Shown in pieces: positions 53,396-61,536 of a stretch of DNA of 64,000 nt; position 1 is the first letter of the stretch; every line of letters begins with the position of its first letter. Both the position numbers and the translations under genes were made by a program. Below the pieces are notes generated by a model that ran no database searches, was not told the DNA's origin, and saw nothing but the letters and a program-made list of their open reading frames with translations. The stretch is from DTU089 sp964421815 (GTDB lineage Bacteria; Bacillota; Clostridia; Oscillospirales; Acutalibacteraceae), in NCBI GenBank assembly GCA_964421815.1, contig CAYQYT010000002.1, positions 62,001-126,000 of the forward strand. The letters are read 5' to 3'.

Positions 53396-55784
53396 TTTCC
53401 TTTTCCTCCTTTTCGTCGGGTTGGGGCTGTTGCTCCGTTCCTATGAATTTCAATGCATCTTCCTGAAGTTTGAAAAGTTTGTAATAGGCGCCCTTTTTCT
53501 CCATAAGCTCTTCAAAGGTGCCGAATTCTATACATTCACCATCTTCAATTACCGCAAGTTTGTCCGCATCTCTTAAAGTAGAAAGGCGGTGGGCGATGGC
53601 AATGGTTGTTCGTCCCGCTTTCAATTCTGAAAGGGAATTTTGGATATTCCTTTCGGTTTGGGTGTCCATGGCGGCAGTTGCCTCGTCCAAAATAAGAATC
53701 TTCGGATTTTGTATGATGGTTCTTGCAATGGAAATTCTCTGCCGTTCGCCGCCGGACAAATCCTGACCGCCGGAGCCCACCCAAGTTTCGTAACCGTCGG
53801 GAAGTTTTGATATAAAACCGTGGGCGGACGCGGCTTTTGCCGCCGCAATAACTTCCTCGTTGGTGGCATCGGGACGGGCGTAACGGATGTTGTCCGCAAT
53901 AGTGCCCATAAACAAGAAAATATCCTGTGAAACAATGCCGATATTTCTTCTTAACTGTTTTGAAGAAAGGTCTTTAACATCGTGTCCGTCCAACTTTACA
54001 ACTCCGTTCTTCGGGTCATAAAGTCGGGCAATAAGATTTGAAATTGTGGTTTTGCCCGCACCTGTTTTACCAACTATGCCCAACATTTCTCCCGCATTTA
54101 TTTTCAAGGAAAGATTTTTTATAACCGGGTGAGCGGGCTCGTATTCAAACTGCAACTCGTTAAGTTCAATGTCCCCCTTGATTTCATCAAGAATAATTGG
54201 ATTTTCACAGTCCTTAACATCCGGCTCCGTGTCCATAATCTCAAAAACTCGTTGGGCGGAATCAACACACCGAGCCCACCAGTTTGTGACCCAGGATAAA
54301 AATTCAATGGGACTTTGGAGCATCTGGAGATATACAACATAGGTGAGAAGCTCGCCCACAGAAAGTTCCTTTGTTGTAATACAAAGCACTCCGCCGTAGC
54401 CTATAACAAAGGCGCCTAAAATATACACAAAAATTGAAAGAATGGGAAACACTGTTGTTTCGGCATTTGAAGCGGTGATTTCCGCTGATTTAACTTTACC
54501 GCTGATAGACTTAAAGGTGTTGAGTTCGTCTTCTTCCTTTGAAAAGGCTTTTATAATTCTGTGACCGTTTATATTGTCACTTGCCTTTGAAGTTAAACGG
54601 GAATTTTGTACCCATACCCTGTGATGCAATTTTCTGAACATCCTGTCAAAAATGGGGTAGCAAACAAGAATAAGTGATGCTGCCGCAAGGGTCATCAGCG
54701 TAAGCTTAACACTTGTTTTGAACATTATAAGAATTATTCCCGCAACAGTAATACCGTTAGCTATAAGGTAGGGAAAGCCGTCAACAAAGAACCAATAAAT
54801 ATTATTGGAGTCCCGGGTTACCCGCTCCATTAAGGAGCCTGTCTGTTTGTGGGTGTAAAATCCCACGGAAAGGCGTTGCATAGCCTTGAATATTTTGATT
54901 TTTATACTGTAGATAACATGGGGGAGCATCCCTGCCACAAGATACTGATAAATAAGGGTGAAAACCTGATTAAATATTTTGATTGCCGCAATGGAGAGAA
55001 CAACGGTGAAAAGCGCTTTTAAGAGGGCGTCATAACCCAATGTATTACCTGTGTTCAGTACCTCGTCATAGAGTTTTTGAGTGCTGAATTTGGGTATCAA
55101 AAGGTTGAGTCCCGTGCTCATAAGAATGAACACAATGATAAATATCATTTTCCATTTAACATCACCGAAAAAAGAGAAAAGCCGTTTAACCGTTGAACTT
55201 TTGTCAACACAGTCCTTGCAGTAGTGCAGACCCTTGGGGACGGGAGCGCCGCATTTTTTACAAGTGCAGTCTTTTATTCCGAGAATATACTGGTTGTAAT
55301 CCTTACCGTATTTAAAGGCATTGAATACTTTGCGGAAGGTGTCCGCCCTTTCCAAAAGCCCTAAGGAAAAATAACCTAAAGAATAATATTCCCCATTGTA
55401 TTTATACGTGAGTTGCCCGGTTGCAAGATATTCCTCCGTGAAAATCTCGTCAATTTCATTTACGGGTAAAGATGTCAGTTTTAAAAGTCGCGGCTTTGCA
55501 GGAGGGACTTTTTTGTTCATTTTCTTAGGGAGGGGCGGTTCTTCAACCTGTGCGGTGTAAATACCCTTTTCATCAAAAAAGATGTAAGTATCCCCGAAAC
55601 ATTCCGCGTCACACATATCGGATTTGAAAGAATAAATCACGGAGTCCGTATTCAGTCCCGATTCGTTTAAAATTTCTTTAATCGGGTCAGGCAAACTAAC
55701 CGTCCGACAAAAATGGGGACGGGGAGGTTTTTTAAGGTGTAATTTATATAGGATTTTGTTGAGGATTTGAATGATAAAGTGCAT
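53388..55784 (-). CDS. ABC exporter half-transporter with N-terminal zinc ribbon (long form)
   Basis: The start is set at the ATG 6 bases after AGGTGG; a GTG three codons upstream would lack a ribosome site. The 798-aa protein has an extension of about 200 residues before its membrane part, including FFDEKGIYTAQVEEPPLP and a zinc ribbon CTCKKCGAPVPKGLHYCKDC (about 174-195). Then come six membrane helices (about 210-500) and a complete ATPase: GKTGAGKTT, LSGGERQRISIARTI, ILILDEATAAMD, AIAHRLST. It is the first gene of a three-gene operon. The extension is of the same kind as in the partner, suggesting a matched heterodimer. Confidence 0.87.
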   Translation of the reverse strand: MHFIIQILNKILYKLHLKKPPRPHFCRTVSLPDPIKEILNESGLNTDSVIYSFKSDMCDAECFGDTYIFFDEKGIYTAQVEEPPLPKKMNKKVPPAKPRLLKLTSLPVNEIDEIFTEEYLATGQLTYKYNGEYYSLGYFSLGLLERADTFRKVFNAFKYGKDYNQYILGIKDCTCKKCGAPVPKGLHYCKDCVDKSSTVKRLFSFFGDVKWKMIFIIVFILMSTGLNLLIPKFSTQKLYDEVLNTGNTLGYDALLKALFTVVLSIAAIKIFNQVFTLIYQYLVAGMLPHVIYSIKIKIFKAMQRLSVGFYTHKQTGSLMERVTRDSNNIYWFFVDGFPYLIANGITVAGIILIMFKTSVKLTLMTLAAASLILVCYPIFDRMFRKLHHRVWVQNSRLTSKASDNINGHRIIKAFSKEEDELNTFKSISGKVKSAEITASNAETTVFPILSIFVYILGAFVIGYGGVLCITTKELSVGELLTYVVYLQMLQSPIEFLSWVTNWWARCVDSAQRVFEIMDTEPDVKDCENPIILDEIKGDIELNELQFEYEPAHPVIKNLSLKINAGEMLGIVGKTGAGKTTISNLIARLYDPKNGVVKLDGHDVKDLSSKQLRRNIGIVSQDIFLFMGTIADNIRYARPDATNEEVIAAAKAASAHGFISKLPDGYETWVGSGGQDLSGGERQRISIARTIIQNPKILILDEATAAMDTQTERNIQNSLSELKAGRTTIAIAHRLSTLRDADKLAVIEDGECIEFGTFEELMEKKGAYYKLFKLQEDALKFIGTEQQPQPDEKEEKENE

Positions 55785-55816
55785 ATTTGCCACCTAACAC
55801 TTAAAATAGTATATAC

Positions 55817-55845
55817 ATTTTAACATAGTGAGTAAAAAATCACAA
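55817..55845 (-). promoter_or_regulatory. Promoter of the zinc-ribbon ABC operon
   Basis: On the minus strand: TTGTGA, 17-base spacer, TAAAAT, about 33 bases before the start codon. Confidence 0.6.
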
Positions 55846-55986
55846 GAGGAAGAAACATATTTAACTCTCTTAATATTTTGTTAACATAATCCTATTAAAA
55901 TGTTGTAAAATGTGTATGTTTTAGTGTTTTTGTTTGTATATTTTTCCAAAAATAGTTTTTTTAAGGCAATTTCATTTAAAAGTGAA

Positions 55987-56015
55987 TTGACATTCATTTA
56001 TCAAATTGATATAAT
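55987..56015 (+). promoter_or_regulatory. Consensus promoter of the E2-like gene
   Basis: TTGACA, 17-base spacer, TATAAT: a perfect sigma-A promoter, about 100 bases before the ATG. The leader between contains TAAGTTTTACGC but no stable hairpin. The 55846-55986 stretch shows only AT-rich sequence. Confidence 0.9.
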
Positions 56016-56114
56016 AATTCAAGTTGATATGGGGTTGTAGGAACGTAAGTTTTACGCTTTGGTTAACTCTTTGTAATTTCAAAAATAATCGAATAGTTGG
56101 GAAAAGTGTAGATT

Positions 56115-57044
56115 ATGGCAATTAAAAGTGTTACAAGGTTCGGTATTCAAAGAAAAATCGTTGCAAATATGACAACGGAAAGTTGGCAGAATATTCCCCA
56201 CGTTAGTTATCAGTATGAACCCGATGCTACAAAGTTTGTGGAAGAATTCAAAAAATTCACCGCAGAGCATCAGGGCGATGGCGGTGCTAAAATCACATTT
56301 AATGCCGTACTTCTCAAAGCTATTGCAGAAGCTATCAAGGCTGACCCGGAAATCAATGCACACATGCATTTTGAAAAGGGTCTTGTAAGAGGTAAGGTTA
56401 CTGTATTTGATAATATTGATATCTCCGTTCCGTGGATTCTTCCCGACGGAAATATGATGACCATTACAATGAAAGATATGGGCAATAAAACCCTCAAAGA
56501 AATTGCCGAATATCAGGCGGATATTAACCGCAGACTTGAAAAGACAAATCTTACGGAAGCACTTTACTCCGTTTCTTTCAACGATACCGTTGACAAACTT
56601 AAAAAAGGTCATATTATTAAGGCTATAAAAAGACTTTACGGTGCAAATTCAAATAAAAATCACAGAATTCCTCTCCTTAAAGGCGAGGAGAAAAAAGCAT
56701 ACGAGGCTATTCCCGAAACTGAAAGAATTACATACAAGGATTTGAAACAGGGAACAATCACCGTTTCCAATGTGGGTGCGGACACAAGAGGACTTTCCGG
56801 CGAGGTTGCAATGCTTATGGTTATTCCTCCCCAGGTTTGTGTTATCGGTATCGGCACTTTACAGAGAAAACCGGTTGTTGTCAAGGATGAAAACGGCGAA
56901 GAAAAGGTTGAAATCAGAACAATTCTTCCCCTTAACGTTTGCTTCGACCACAGAGCCCTTGACTTCGGCGAGGTTAGACCCTTCCTTTCAAAGATGGAGG
57001 AATTTTTCCAAAATCCCGAACTTATTCTTAATCTTGAAGCATAA
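56115..57044 (+). CDS. Stand-alone 2-oxoacid dehydrogenase E2-type acyltransferase domain
   Basis: The 309-aa protein is an E2 catalytic domain without lipoyl or E3-binding domains. It contains VTRFGIQRKIVANMTTESWQ at the start, ITFNAVLLKAIAEAI, the strand GTITVSNVGADTRGLSG, and the active site CFDHRALDFG, where the catalytic His and Asp are kept but the Gly after Asp is Phe. An insertion of about 45 residues lies at about 160-210 (KKGHIIKAIKRLYGANSNKN). No E1, E3 or lipoate gene is nearby, and a strong promoter drives it alone. It may be an acetyltransferase-fold protein with another substrate. Confidence 0.8.
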   Translation: MAIKSVTRFGIQRKIVANMTTESWQNIPHVSYQYEPDATKFVEEFKKFTAEHQGDGGAKITFNAVLLKAIAEAIKADPEINAHMHFEKGLVRGKVTVFDNIDISVPWILPDGNMMTITMKDMGNKTLKEIAEYQADINRRLEKTNLTEALYSVSFNDTVDKLKKGHIIKAIKRLYGANSNKNHRIPLLKGEEKKAYEAIPETERITYKDLKQGTITVSNVGADTRGLSGEVAMLMVIPPQVCVIGIGTLQRKPVVVKDENGEEKVEIRTILPLNVCFDHRALDFGEVRPFLSKMEEFFQNPELILNLEA

Positions 57045-57059
57045 GTAAATAATAAGTGA

Positions 57060-57087
57060 ACTCCGGCTGAAAAAGTCGGAGTTTTTT
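57060..57087 (+). terminator. Terminator of the E2-like gene
   Basis: ACTCCG, loop GCTGAAAAAGT, CGGAGT followed by TTTTTT, 15 bases after the stop codon. Confidence 0.8.
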
Positions 57088-57223
57088 GTGTTTTTTACCA
57101 AGAAAAACGGTGAAGTTTGATTCACTTTATCGAAGCGGGAGTTTTCCGTGAATTTATTTTGTAATAAGTGTATAAAAAGAGTTTTATAAAACTGTTGTAA
57201 ACAGGGAATGTTCCCTTGTTCTA

Positions 57224-57253
57224 TTGCAAATTGGTTTTTTTCTGTGTTATAAT
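57224..57253 (+). promoter_or_regulatory. Promoter of the peptidoglycan-binding gene
   Basis: TTGCAA, 18-base spacer, TATAAT, about 80 bases before the chosen ATG. This is also why the longer frame from 57224 is not used: it starts within the promoter. Confidence 0.75.
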
Positions 57254-57334
57254 GTGGAGCCAAATGATACGGACATGATATGCTTGTTTTGGCATATTCT
57301 ATTGGTTAAAGATATTAGTTTGAGGAAGATAGCA

Positions 57335-58450
57335 ATGGGAAATATGATTAAGAAAAAAATTGCAGTTCTTTGCAGTTTGATAATTGCTTTTTCGGTTTCT
57401 TTTTCGGTAATTCACGTGAACGGCGGTAAGAAAACCGATGTTACCACGGTAACCGCAAAAGTTCACTATGGCGAAAATACCGAAAGTACCGCCACCACAA
57501 GGGGTTCCCTGGGAAATGCGGTAAGTTCGGTTGTGGGTGAAATCGGTCCCGGTTTATCCGGCGGAATAGGTGATGTAATCGGCGGAATCGGTGGCGGCTC
57601 ATCCGGTGGAATAGGTGATGTAATCGGCGGAATCGGTGGCGGCTCATCCGGTGGAATAGGTGATGCAATCGGCGGAATCGGTGATTTGCTGGGAGGTTTA
57701 ACGGGTACTACCGAAAAAACAACCTCCGCACCCGCCACAACGGCTTCGGGAAACAGCGGACTTATTGTTCCCGTACCTGCCGCAACTCAAACTACTACAA
57801 AAAAAGCGGAAAGCACCACAGCCGCCACAGAGGTTTCAACTATTGGCGAAACGGTGAATTATACCGCCGCTTCAAATCCATATACAAAGCCTACTAAAGA
57901 CTTTGCCCCCGGGGACAGCGACGAATCAATCAAATGGATTCAATGGATTTTTATTTATACCCATTACGGATTGGACGAAAACGGAATAACAGGTGTTCTT
58001 GATGAAAATACTGTTGCAGTTGTAAAAAAACTTCAACAGGAAAACGGCATGACTGCCGACGGCAATATTACGGAGGATGTAATCCGTGCCGCAGAGGTGC
58101 TTTATTACAAAACCGTACTCGGCGGGGATGTGAGTGCCATTGAGGTTTCTCTTGAAGCAACCACCGGTGCGGTTGCAACGGATCCGGCACAAACTTCCGA
58201 CAGTGAAAGCAATGTTTCGAGTGTTTTACTCATAATTGTGCTGATAATAATTTGGGTACTGGCAATCGGCGGAATCGTATTGCTTTTCGTATTCGGAAAG
58301 AAAAAGAACGGTTCAAAAAAGAAAAGCAAAAATGCAATGGCAGAACCCAAGGATGATGCAGGAGAAAAAGCCGAACCGAATAAGGAAAATCAGGATGGAA
58401 TTAAAAGCTTATCGGATTTGTTTGAAGAAGCGGACAAGGAAGATAAATAA
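57335..58450 (+). CDS. Membrane-anchored peptidoglycan-binding protein with Gly-rich repeats
   Basis: The ATG follows GAGGAAG. The 371-aa product has an N-terminal hydrophobic segment (about 5-28: KKIAVLCSLIIAFSVSFSVIHV). A glycine-rich repeat region follows (SGGIGDVIGGIGGGS units, about 70-120), then a Thr/Ala-rich linker. Residues about 190-255 form a PG_binding_1-like domain (DSDESIKWIQWIFIYTHYG...VAVVKKLQQENGMTADGNIT). A second membrane helix (about 295-322) leads to a Lys-rich cytoplasmic tail. Both ends are thus membrane or inside, with the repeats and wall-binding domain outside. Role unknown; perhaps it links membrane to wall. The next gene follows closely. Confidence 0.7.
   Translation: MGNMIKKKIAVLCSLIIAFSVSFSVIHVNGGKKTDVTTVTAKVHYGENTESTATTRGSLGNAVSSVVGEIGPGLSGGIGDVIGGIGGGSSGGIGDVIGGIGGGSSGGIGDAIGGIGDLLGGLTGTTEKTTSAPATTASGNSGLIVPVPAATQTTTKKAESTTAATEVSTIGETVNYTAASNPYTKPTKDFAPGDSDESIKWIQWIFIYTHYGLDENGITGVLDENTVAVVKKLQQENGMTADGNITEDVIRAAEVLYYKTVLGGDVSAIEVSLEATTGAVATDPAQTSDSESNVSSVLLIIVLIIIWVLAIGGIVLLFVFGKKKNGSKKKSKNAMAEPKDDAGEKAEPNKENQDGIKSLSDLFEEADKEDK
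57563..57682 (+). repeat. 45-bp tandem repeat, 2.7 copies
   Basis: Units begin GGAATAGGTGATGTAATC at 57563, 57608 and 57653; the first two are identical and the third is partial with one change. They encode a 15-residue Gly/Ile-rich unit in the peptidoglycan-binding protein and keep the frame. Confidence 0.9.
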
Positions 58451-58467
58451 GATAGGGGATAATGTTA

Positions 58468-59361
58468 ATGGATAAGTATTTGATTATCAATGCGGATGAC
58501 TTCGGAATGAGCCACTCCACAAATATGGCAGTAGCGGATTTGTTCGAGAAAGGCGGAATAACTTCCTCAACAATTATGACCCCTTGCTCATGGGCAAGAG
58601 AAGCGGGAGTATGGGCGGCGGCTCATCCGGAATATGCAGTTGGTGTTCACCTGACTTTCACAAGCGAGTGGAAAAATTACAGATGGTGCCCCGTTGCACA
58701 CAACAATACCGATTCATTGAGGGACAGCGAGGACTTTATGTACCATGAGTCCGATGAATTTGAGAAGAACTGTGACATTAACGAGGTTGCGGGAGAAATC
58801 AGAGCCCAGATTGAACGGTTTAAATCCTTCGGTGTAGAGCCCTCCCACCTTGATAATCACATGGGTTCCCTTTACGGCATTGAAACGGGACGTTTTGAAC
58901 TTCTCAATTTAACTCTTGATATTGCAGGTGAGTACGGTTTGCCCTTCCGTTTCCCCGGTACATTCGTACCCGAAATGTTCAAGAATGAGACCCTCGATGT
59001 TAAAATTGATGTTGATATCATTGCCGGTATTTTTGATAAAGTTCTTTCTTTTGCAAAAAGCAAGGGTGTTGCAATGCCCGATTATCTCATTCCCGGCGAG
59101 TGGAATGGTCCTCAGAAAGAAAGTTACGAGAATTATAAGGAATATATTTACGAACTTTACAAAACATTCCCCAACGGTGTAACGGAGACCTACATACATC
59201 CCGCACTTGAGTCCGATGAACTCAAAGCCATTACAGGTTCATGGAACAGACGAGTTTGGGAACACAGATTGTTCTCCGATCCCCAGACCCTTCAACACAT
59301 TAAGGCTTGCGGCATTGAACTTATCAACTACCGTGATTTGAAGAAAATCAAAGGCTATTAA
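58468..59361 (+). CDS. ChbG/YdjC-like carbohydrate deacetylase
   Basis: The start is the second ATG, 9 bases after AGGGG; the first is too close. The roughly 297-aa protein has YLIINADDFGMSHSTNMAV (metal-binding Asp-Asp), a GVHLTFTSEW block with the conserved His, and HLDNHMGSLYG, all YdjC-family signatures. Such enzymes remove acetyl groups from N-acetylated oligosaccharides such as chitobiose, or act on related glycans. It follows the peptidoglycan-binding gene by 17 bases, so a link to wall or host glycans is possible. Substrate not predictable. Confidence 0.88.
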   Translation: MDKYLIINADDFGMSHSTNMAVADLFEKGGITSSTIMTPCSWAREAGVWAAAHPEYAVGVHLTFTSEWKNYRWCPVAHNNTDSLRDSEDFMYHESDEFEKNCDINEVAGEIRAQIERFKSFGVEPSHLDNHMGSLYGIETGRFELLNLTLDIAGEYGLPFRFPGTFVPEMFKNETLDVKIDVDIIAGIFDKVLSFAKSKGVAMPDYLIPGEWNGPQKESYENYKEYIYELYKTFPNGVTETYIHPALESDELKAITGSWNRRVWEHRLFSDPQTLQHIKACGIELINYRDLKKIKGY

Positions 59362-59366
59362 GAAAT

Positions 59367-59412
59367 AACACCTTTCTTTTGTCCCCACGGACGAAAGAAA
59401 GGTGTTTTTTGT
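59367..59412. terminator. Terminator between the deacetylase and mntP
   Basis: AACACCTTTCTTT pairs with AAAGAAAGGTGTT (59394-59406) around a GTCC/GGAC inner part, followed by TTTTTG. It lies between convergent genes and can serve at least the plus-strand one. Confidence 0.85.
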
Positions 59413-59417
59413 TTCAA

Positions 59418-59993
59418 TTATTTAATTATTTCAAGCCCCTCAAGGAGAATTTTAACTCCTAAAAGAATAAGGATTAAGCCCCCTGCAAATTCTGCTTTTG
59501 ATTTGTACTTGGTGCCGAAAATATTACCGATTTTAACACCTGCGGCGGAGAGGGTAAAGGTTGTTACTCCGATAAGAGCAAATGAGATATACACGAACCA
59601 TTGGGGTTCAAAATCCGTAAACGCAAAACTGACCCCTACTGCCAGGGCGTCTATGCTGGTGGCAATTGCCATAATAAGCATTGTTTTAAAGCCCAGGGAG
59701 TCGTTGACTTTTTCTTCATCTTTATCAAGGGATTCTTTAATCATATTGCCACCGATAATTGCCAAAAGTATGAAAGCAATCCAATGGTCGATTGATGTTA
59801 TTTTATCGGCAAAGGTACTGCCTAAAAAATAGCCCGCCATGGGCATTAGTGCCTGGAAAGAACCGAACCAAAGTCCTACGATTGCACAGTTTTTTATGCC
59901 GATTTTTTTCAGCGCAAGTCCTTTGCACAGGGAAACTGCAAAAGCGTCCATGGAAAGACTTACGGCGAGAAGAAAAATTTCTGCTAAGTTCAC
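59418..59993 (-). CDS. mntP: Manganese efflux pump MntP
   Basis: The start is set at a GTG 5 bases after GGAGAGG, giving MNLAEIFLLAVSLSMDAFAVSLCKG, the usual N-terminus; a TTG upstream would sit inside the ribosome site. The 191-aa protein has six membrane helices and the paired aspartate motifs MDAFAVS and SIDALAVGVSF typical of MntP. It exports Mn2+. No yybP-ykoY manganese riboswitch is visible in the 115-base leader. Confidence 0.92.
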   Translation of the reverse strand: MNLAEIFLLAVSLSMDAFAVSLCKGLALKKIGIKNCAIVGLWFGSFQALMPMAGYFLGSTFADKITSIDHWIAFILLAIIGGNMIKESLDKDEEKVNDSLGFKTMLIMAIATSIDALAVGVSFAFTDFEPQWFVYISFALIGVTTFTLSAAGVKIGNIFGTKYKSKAEFAGGLILILLGVKILLEGLEIIK

Positions 59994-60024
59994 TAAAACC
60001 TCTCCCAAAATAATATGGAAAAGA

Positions 60025-60053
60025 ATTATATATCAAATAACAAAATATGTCAA
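60025..60053 (-). promoter_or_regulatory. Consensus promoter of mntP
   Basis: On the minus strand: TTGACA, 17-base spacer, TATAAT. A perfect match placed about 30 bases before the GTG start. Confidence 0.88.
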
Positions 60054-60110
60054 TCTGTTGATTTTATAATATAAAGTGTGATAGTATATCTCATTGTAGG
60101 CGGTGATTAA

Positions 60111-61067
60111 ATGCTTGTAAAAATCAAAAATCTTTTTCAATCAAAAAAACGGGCATTGATAACAATAATTGCACTGGCGGTAGTCCTGATGCTTTTGATA
60201 AATACCGCGGCATCGGTATTTTTCAGTTTTGCAATATTCAAAAAAAGCGGTTGGAAAGGGTTTGAAGAATATTCGTATGCTGACCAACTGAAAGGGGATT
60301 CCCTGTGGATTTCACAAAAAGGTGAACCGACGGAAACGGAAAATTCCGAAGGAAAAACTCTGGATGGCATACAGATTAAGAACGAACACATTTCCCACAG
60401 TTATGTAATTATGTGCCATCAGTACGGGGGCGGTCCCGAAACAATGACCCAATATGCAGAGCATTTTTACGATTTGGGATTTAATATAGTGCTACCCTAT
60501 TTAAGAGGTCACGGGAAAAGTGAGTACGGCAATATTACATTAGGATGGGGTGACAGTGACGACATTCTTTGTTGGGTTGACAGCATTGTTGAAAAGGACA
60601 AAGATGCAAGAATTGTACTTTTCGGAGTTTCCATGGGTGCTAATGCGGTGACTCTTGCCGCTTCAAAGGATTTGCCCGACAATGTAAGACTCATAATTTC
60701 CGACAGTTGTTATACTTCGGTTTCGGATTTAATGAAAGAATTCGTAAAAAATGACACACATTTTTCATCCCTGATAGTTACGGGGCTTACTTCTGCTTTT
60801 TCTAAAGGAAAAATCGGTGAAACCTTTAAAAATGCGGACACCGTTGCCCAAGTCAGGAATATTAAATTGCCGATTATGTTCATAAACGGAGAGAATGATG
60901 CTGTTGTTCCGCCCCTTGTAAGTAAAAAACTTTACGAAAATTGTGAAGCGGACGGAGTGGAGGAAGTTATAATTTCCGAGGGAACTCACGGTAGAAATAT
61001 TGAAGCGGATGAATCGAAATATTGGTCAAATATTGATGGTTTTATACTTAATAATTTGGGAATATGA
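60111..61067 (+). CDS. Membrane-anchored alpha/beta hydrolase
   Basis: The ATG follows GGCGGTGA. The 318-aa product has an N-terminal membrane helix (about 16-40) and an extracytoplasmic alpha/beta hydrolase domain: HQYGGGPETMTQYAEHF (oxyanion region), LPYLRGHGKSEYG, nucleophile elbow GVSMGAN (Ser about 173), acid in NGENDAVVPP (Asp about 263) and His in EGTHGRN (about 290). It resembles the YqkD/BAAT-like group of Firmicutes hydrolases. Substrate unknown. Confidence 0.83.
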   Translation: MLVKIKNLFQSKKRALITIIALAVVLMLLINTAASVFFSFAIFKKSGWKGFEEYSYADQLKGDSLWISQKGEPTETENSEGKTLDGIQIKNEHISHSYVIMCHQYGGGPETMTQYAEHFYDLGFNIVLPYLRGHGKSEYGNITLGWGDSDDILCWVDSIVEKDKDARIVLFGVSMGANAVTLAASKDLPDNVRLIISDSCYTSVSDLMKEFVKNDTHFSSLIVTGLTSAFSKGKIGETFKNADTVAQVRNIKLPIMFINGENDAVVPPLVSKKLYENCEADGVEEVIISEGTHGRNIEADESKYWSNIDGFILNNLGI

Positions 61068-61076
61068 AAAAATCTA

Positions 61077-61105
61077 TTGACAAAGCCACGGTACTCTGCT
61101 ATAAT
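61077..61105 (+). promoter_or_regulatory. Consensus promoter of the ylxM-ffh operon
   Basis: TTGACA, 17-base spacer, TATAAT: perfect sigma-A match, ten bases after the hydrolase stop. A short imperfect repeat (CCTGTAAAG...CTTTACAGG, 61111-61135) follows in the leader. Confidence 0.92.
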
Positions 61106-61157
61106 GCACTCCTGTAAAGTTAAAGTTCTTTACAGGTTGTGAGAAAGGGGTATCATT

Positions 61158-61520
61158 GTGGCAAAGAATCTTGATGTTGTTTTGCTTGCTGATTTTTATG
61201 GCGAAATGCTTACGGAAAATCAGCGCAAATTCATTGAATACTATTACAGTGACGATCTTTCTCTTTCCGAAATTGCTCAAAATGAGGGAATAACAAGACA
61301 GGGTGTTCGTGATGCTGTTAAGCGTGCGGAGACCCAACTCTACGATATGGAGAAAAAACTGGGCTTTGCGGAGCGTACAAAAAAAATCAGCGAAGCATTG
61401 GAAGTTGTTATGGAAAACGTTGAGCAAATCAATAACTACAACATGAACATTTCTCTTTCCCGTGAGGTTAACGATGCAGTTGTTAATATCAAATCTGCAA
61501 TAGTTTCTCTGGAGGAATAA
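61158..61520 (+). CDS. ylxM: YlxM family helix-turn-helix protein (SRP-associated)
   Basis: It begins at a GTG after AAAGGGG. The 120-aa protein has an HTH reading LTENQRKFIEYYYSDDLSLSEIAQNEGITRQGVRDAVKRAE, typical of YlxM (UPF0122), with a helical tail. In Firmicutes it is always beside ffh and interacts with the signal recognition particle. Length is normal. Confidence 0.9.
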   Translation: MAKNLDVVLLADFYGEMLTENQRKFIEYYYSDDLSLSEIAQNEGITRQGVRDAVKRAETQLYDMEKKLGFAERTKKISEALEVVMENVEQINNYNMNISLSREVNDAVVNIKSAIVSLEE

Positions 61521-61536
61521 TAAAGGAGGTTGCCCC

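Noticed and set aside
59994..60110. yybP-ykoY manganese riboswitch before mntP
   Set aside because: The leader is only about 30 bases from promoter to start and lacks the conserved stem and loops.
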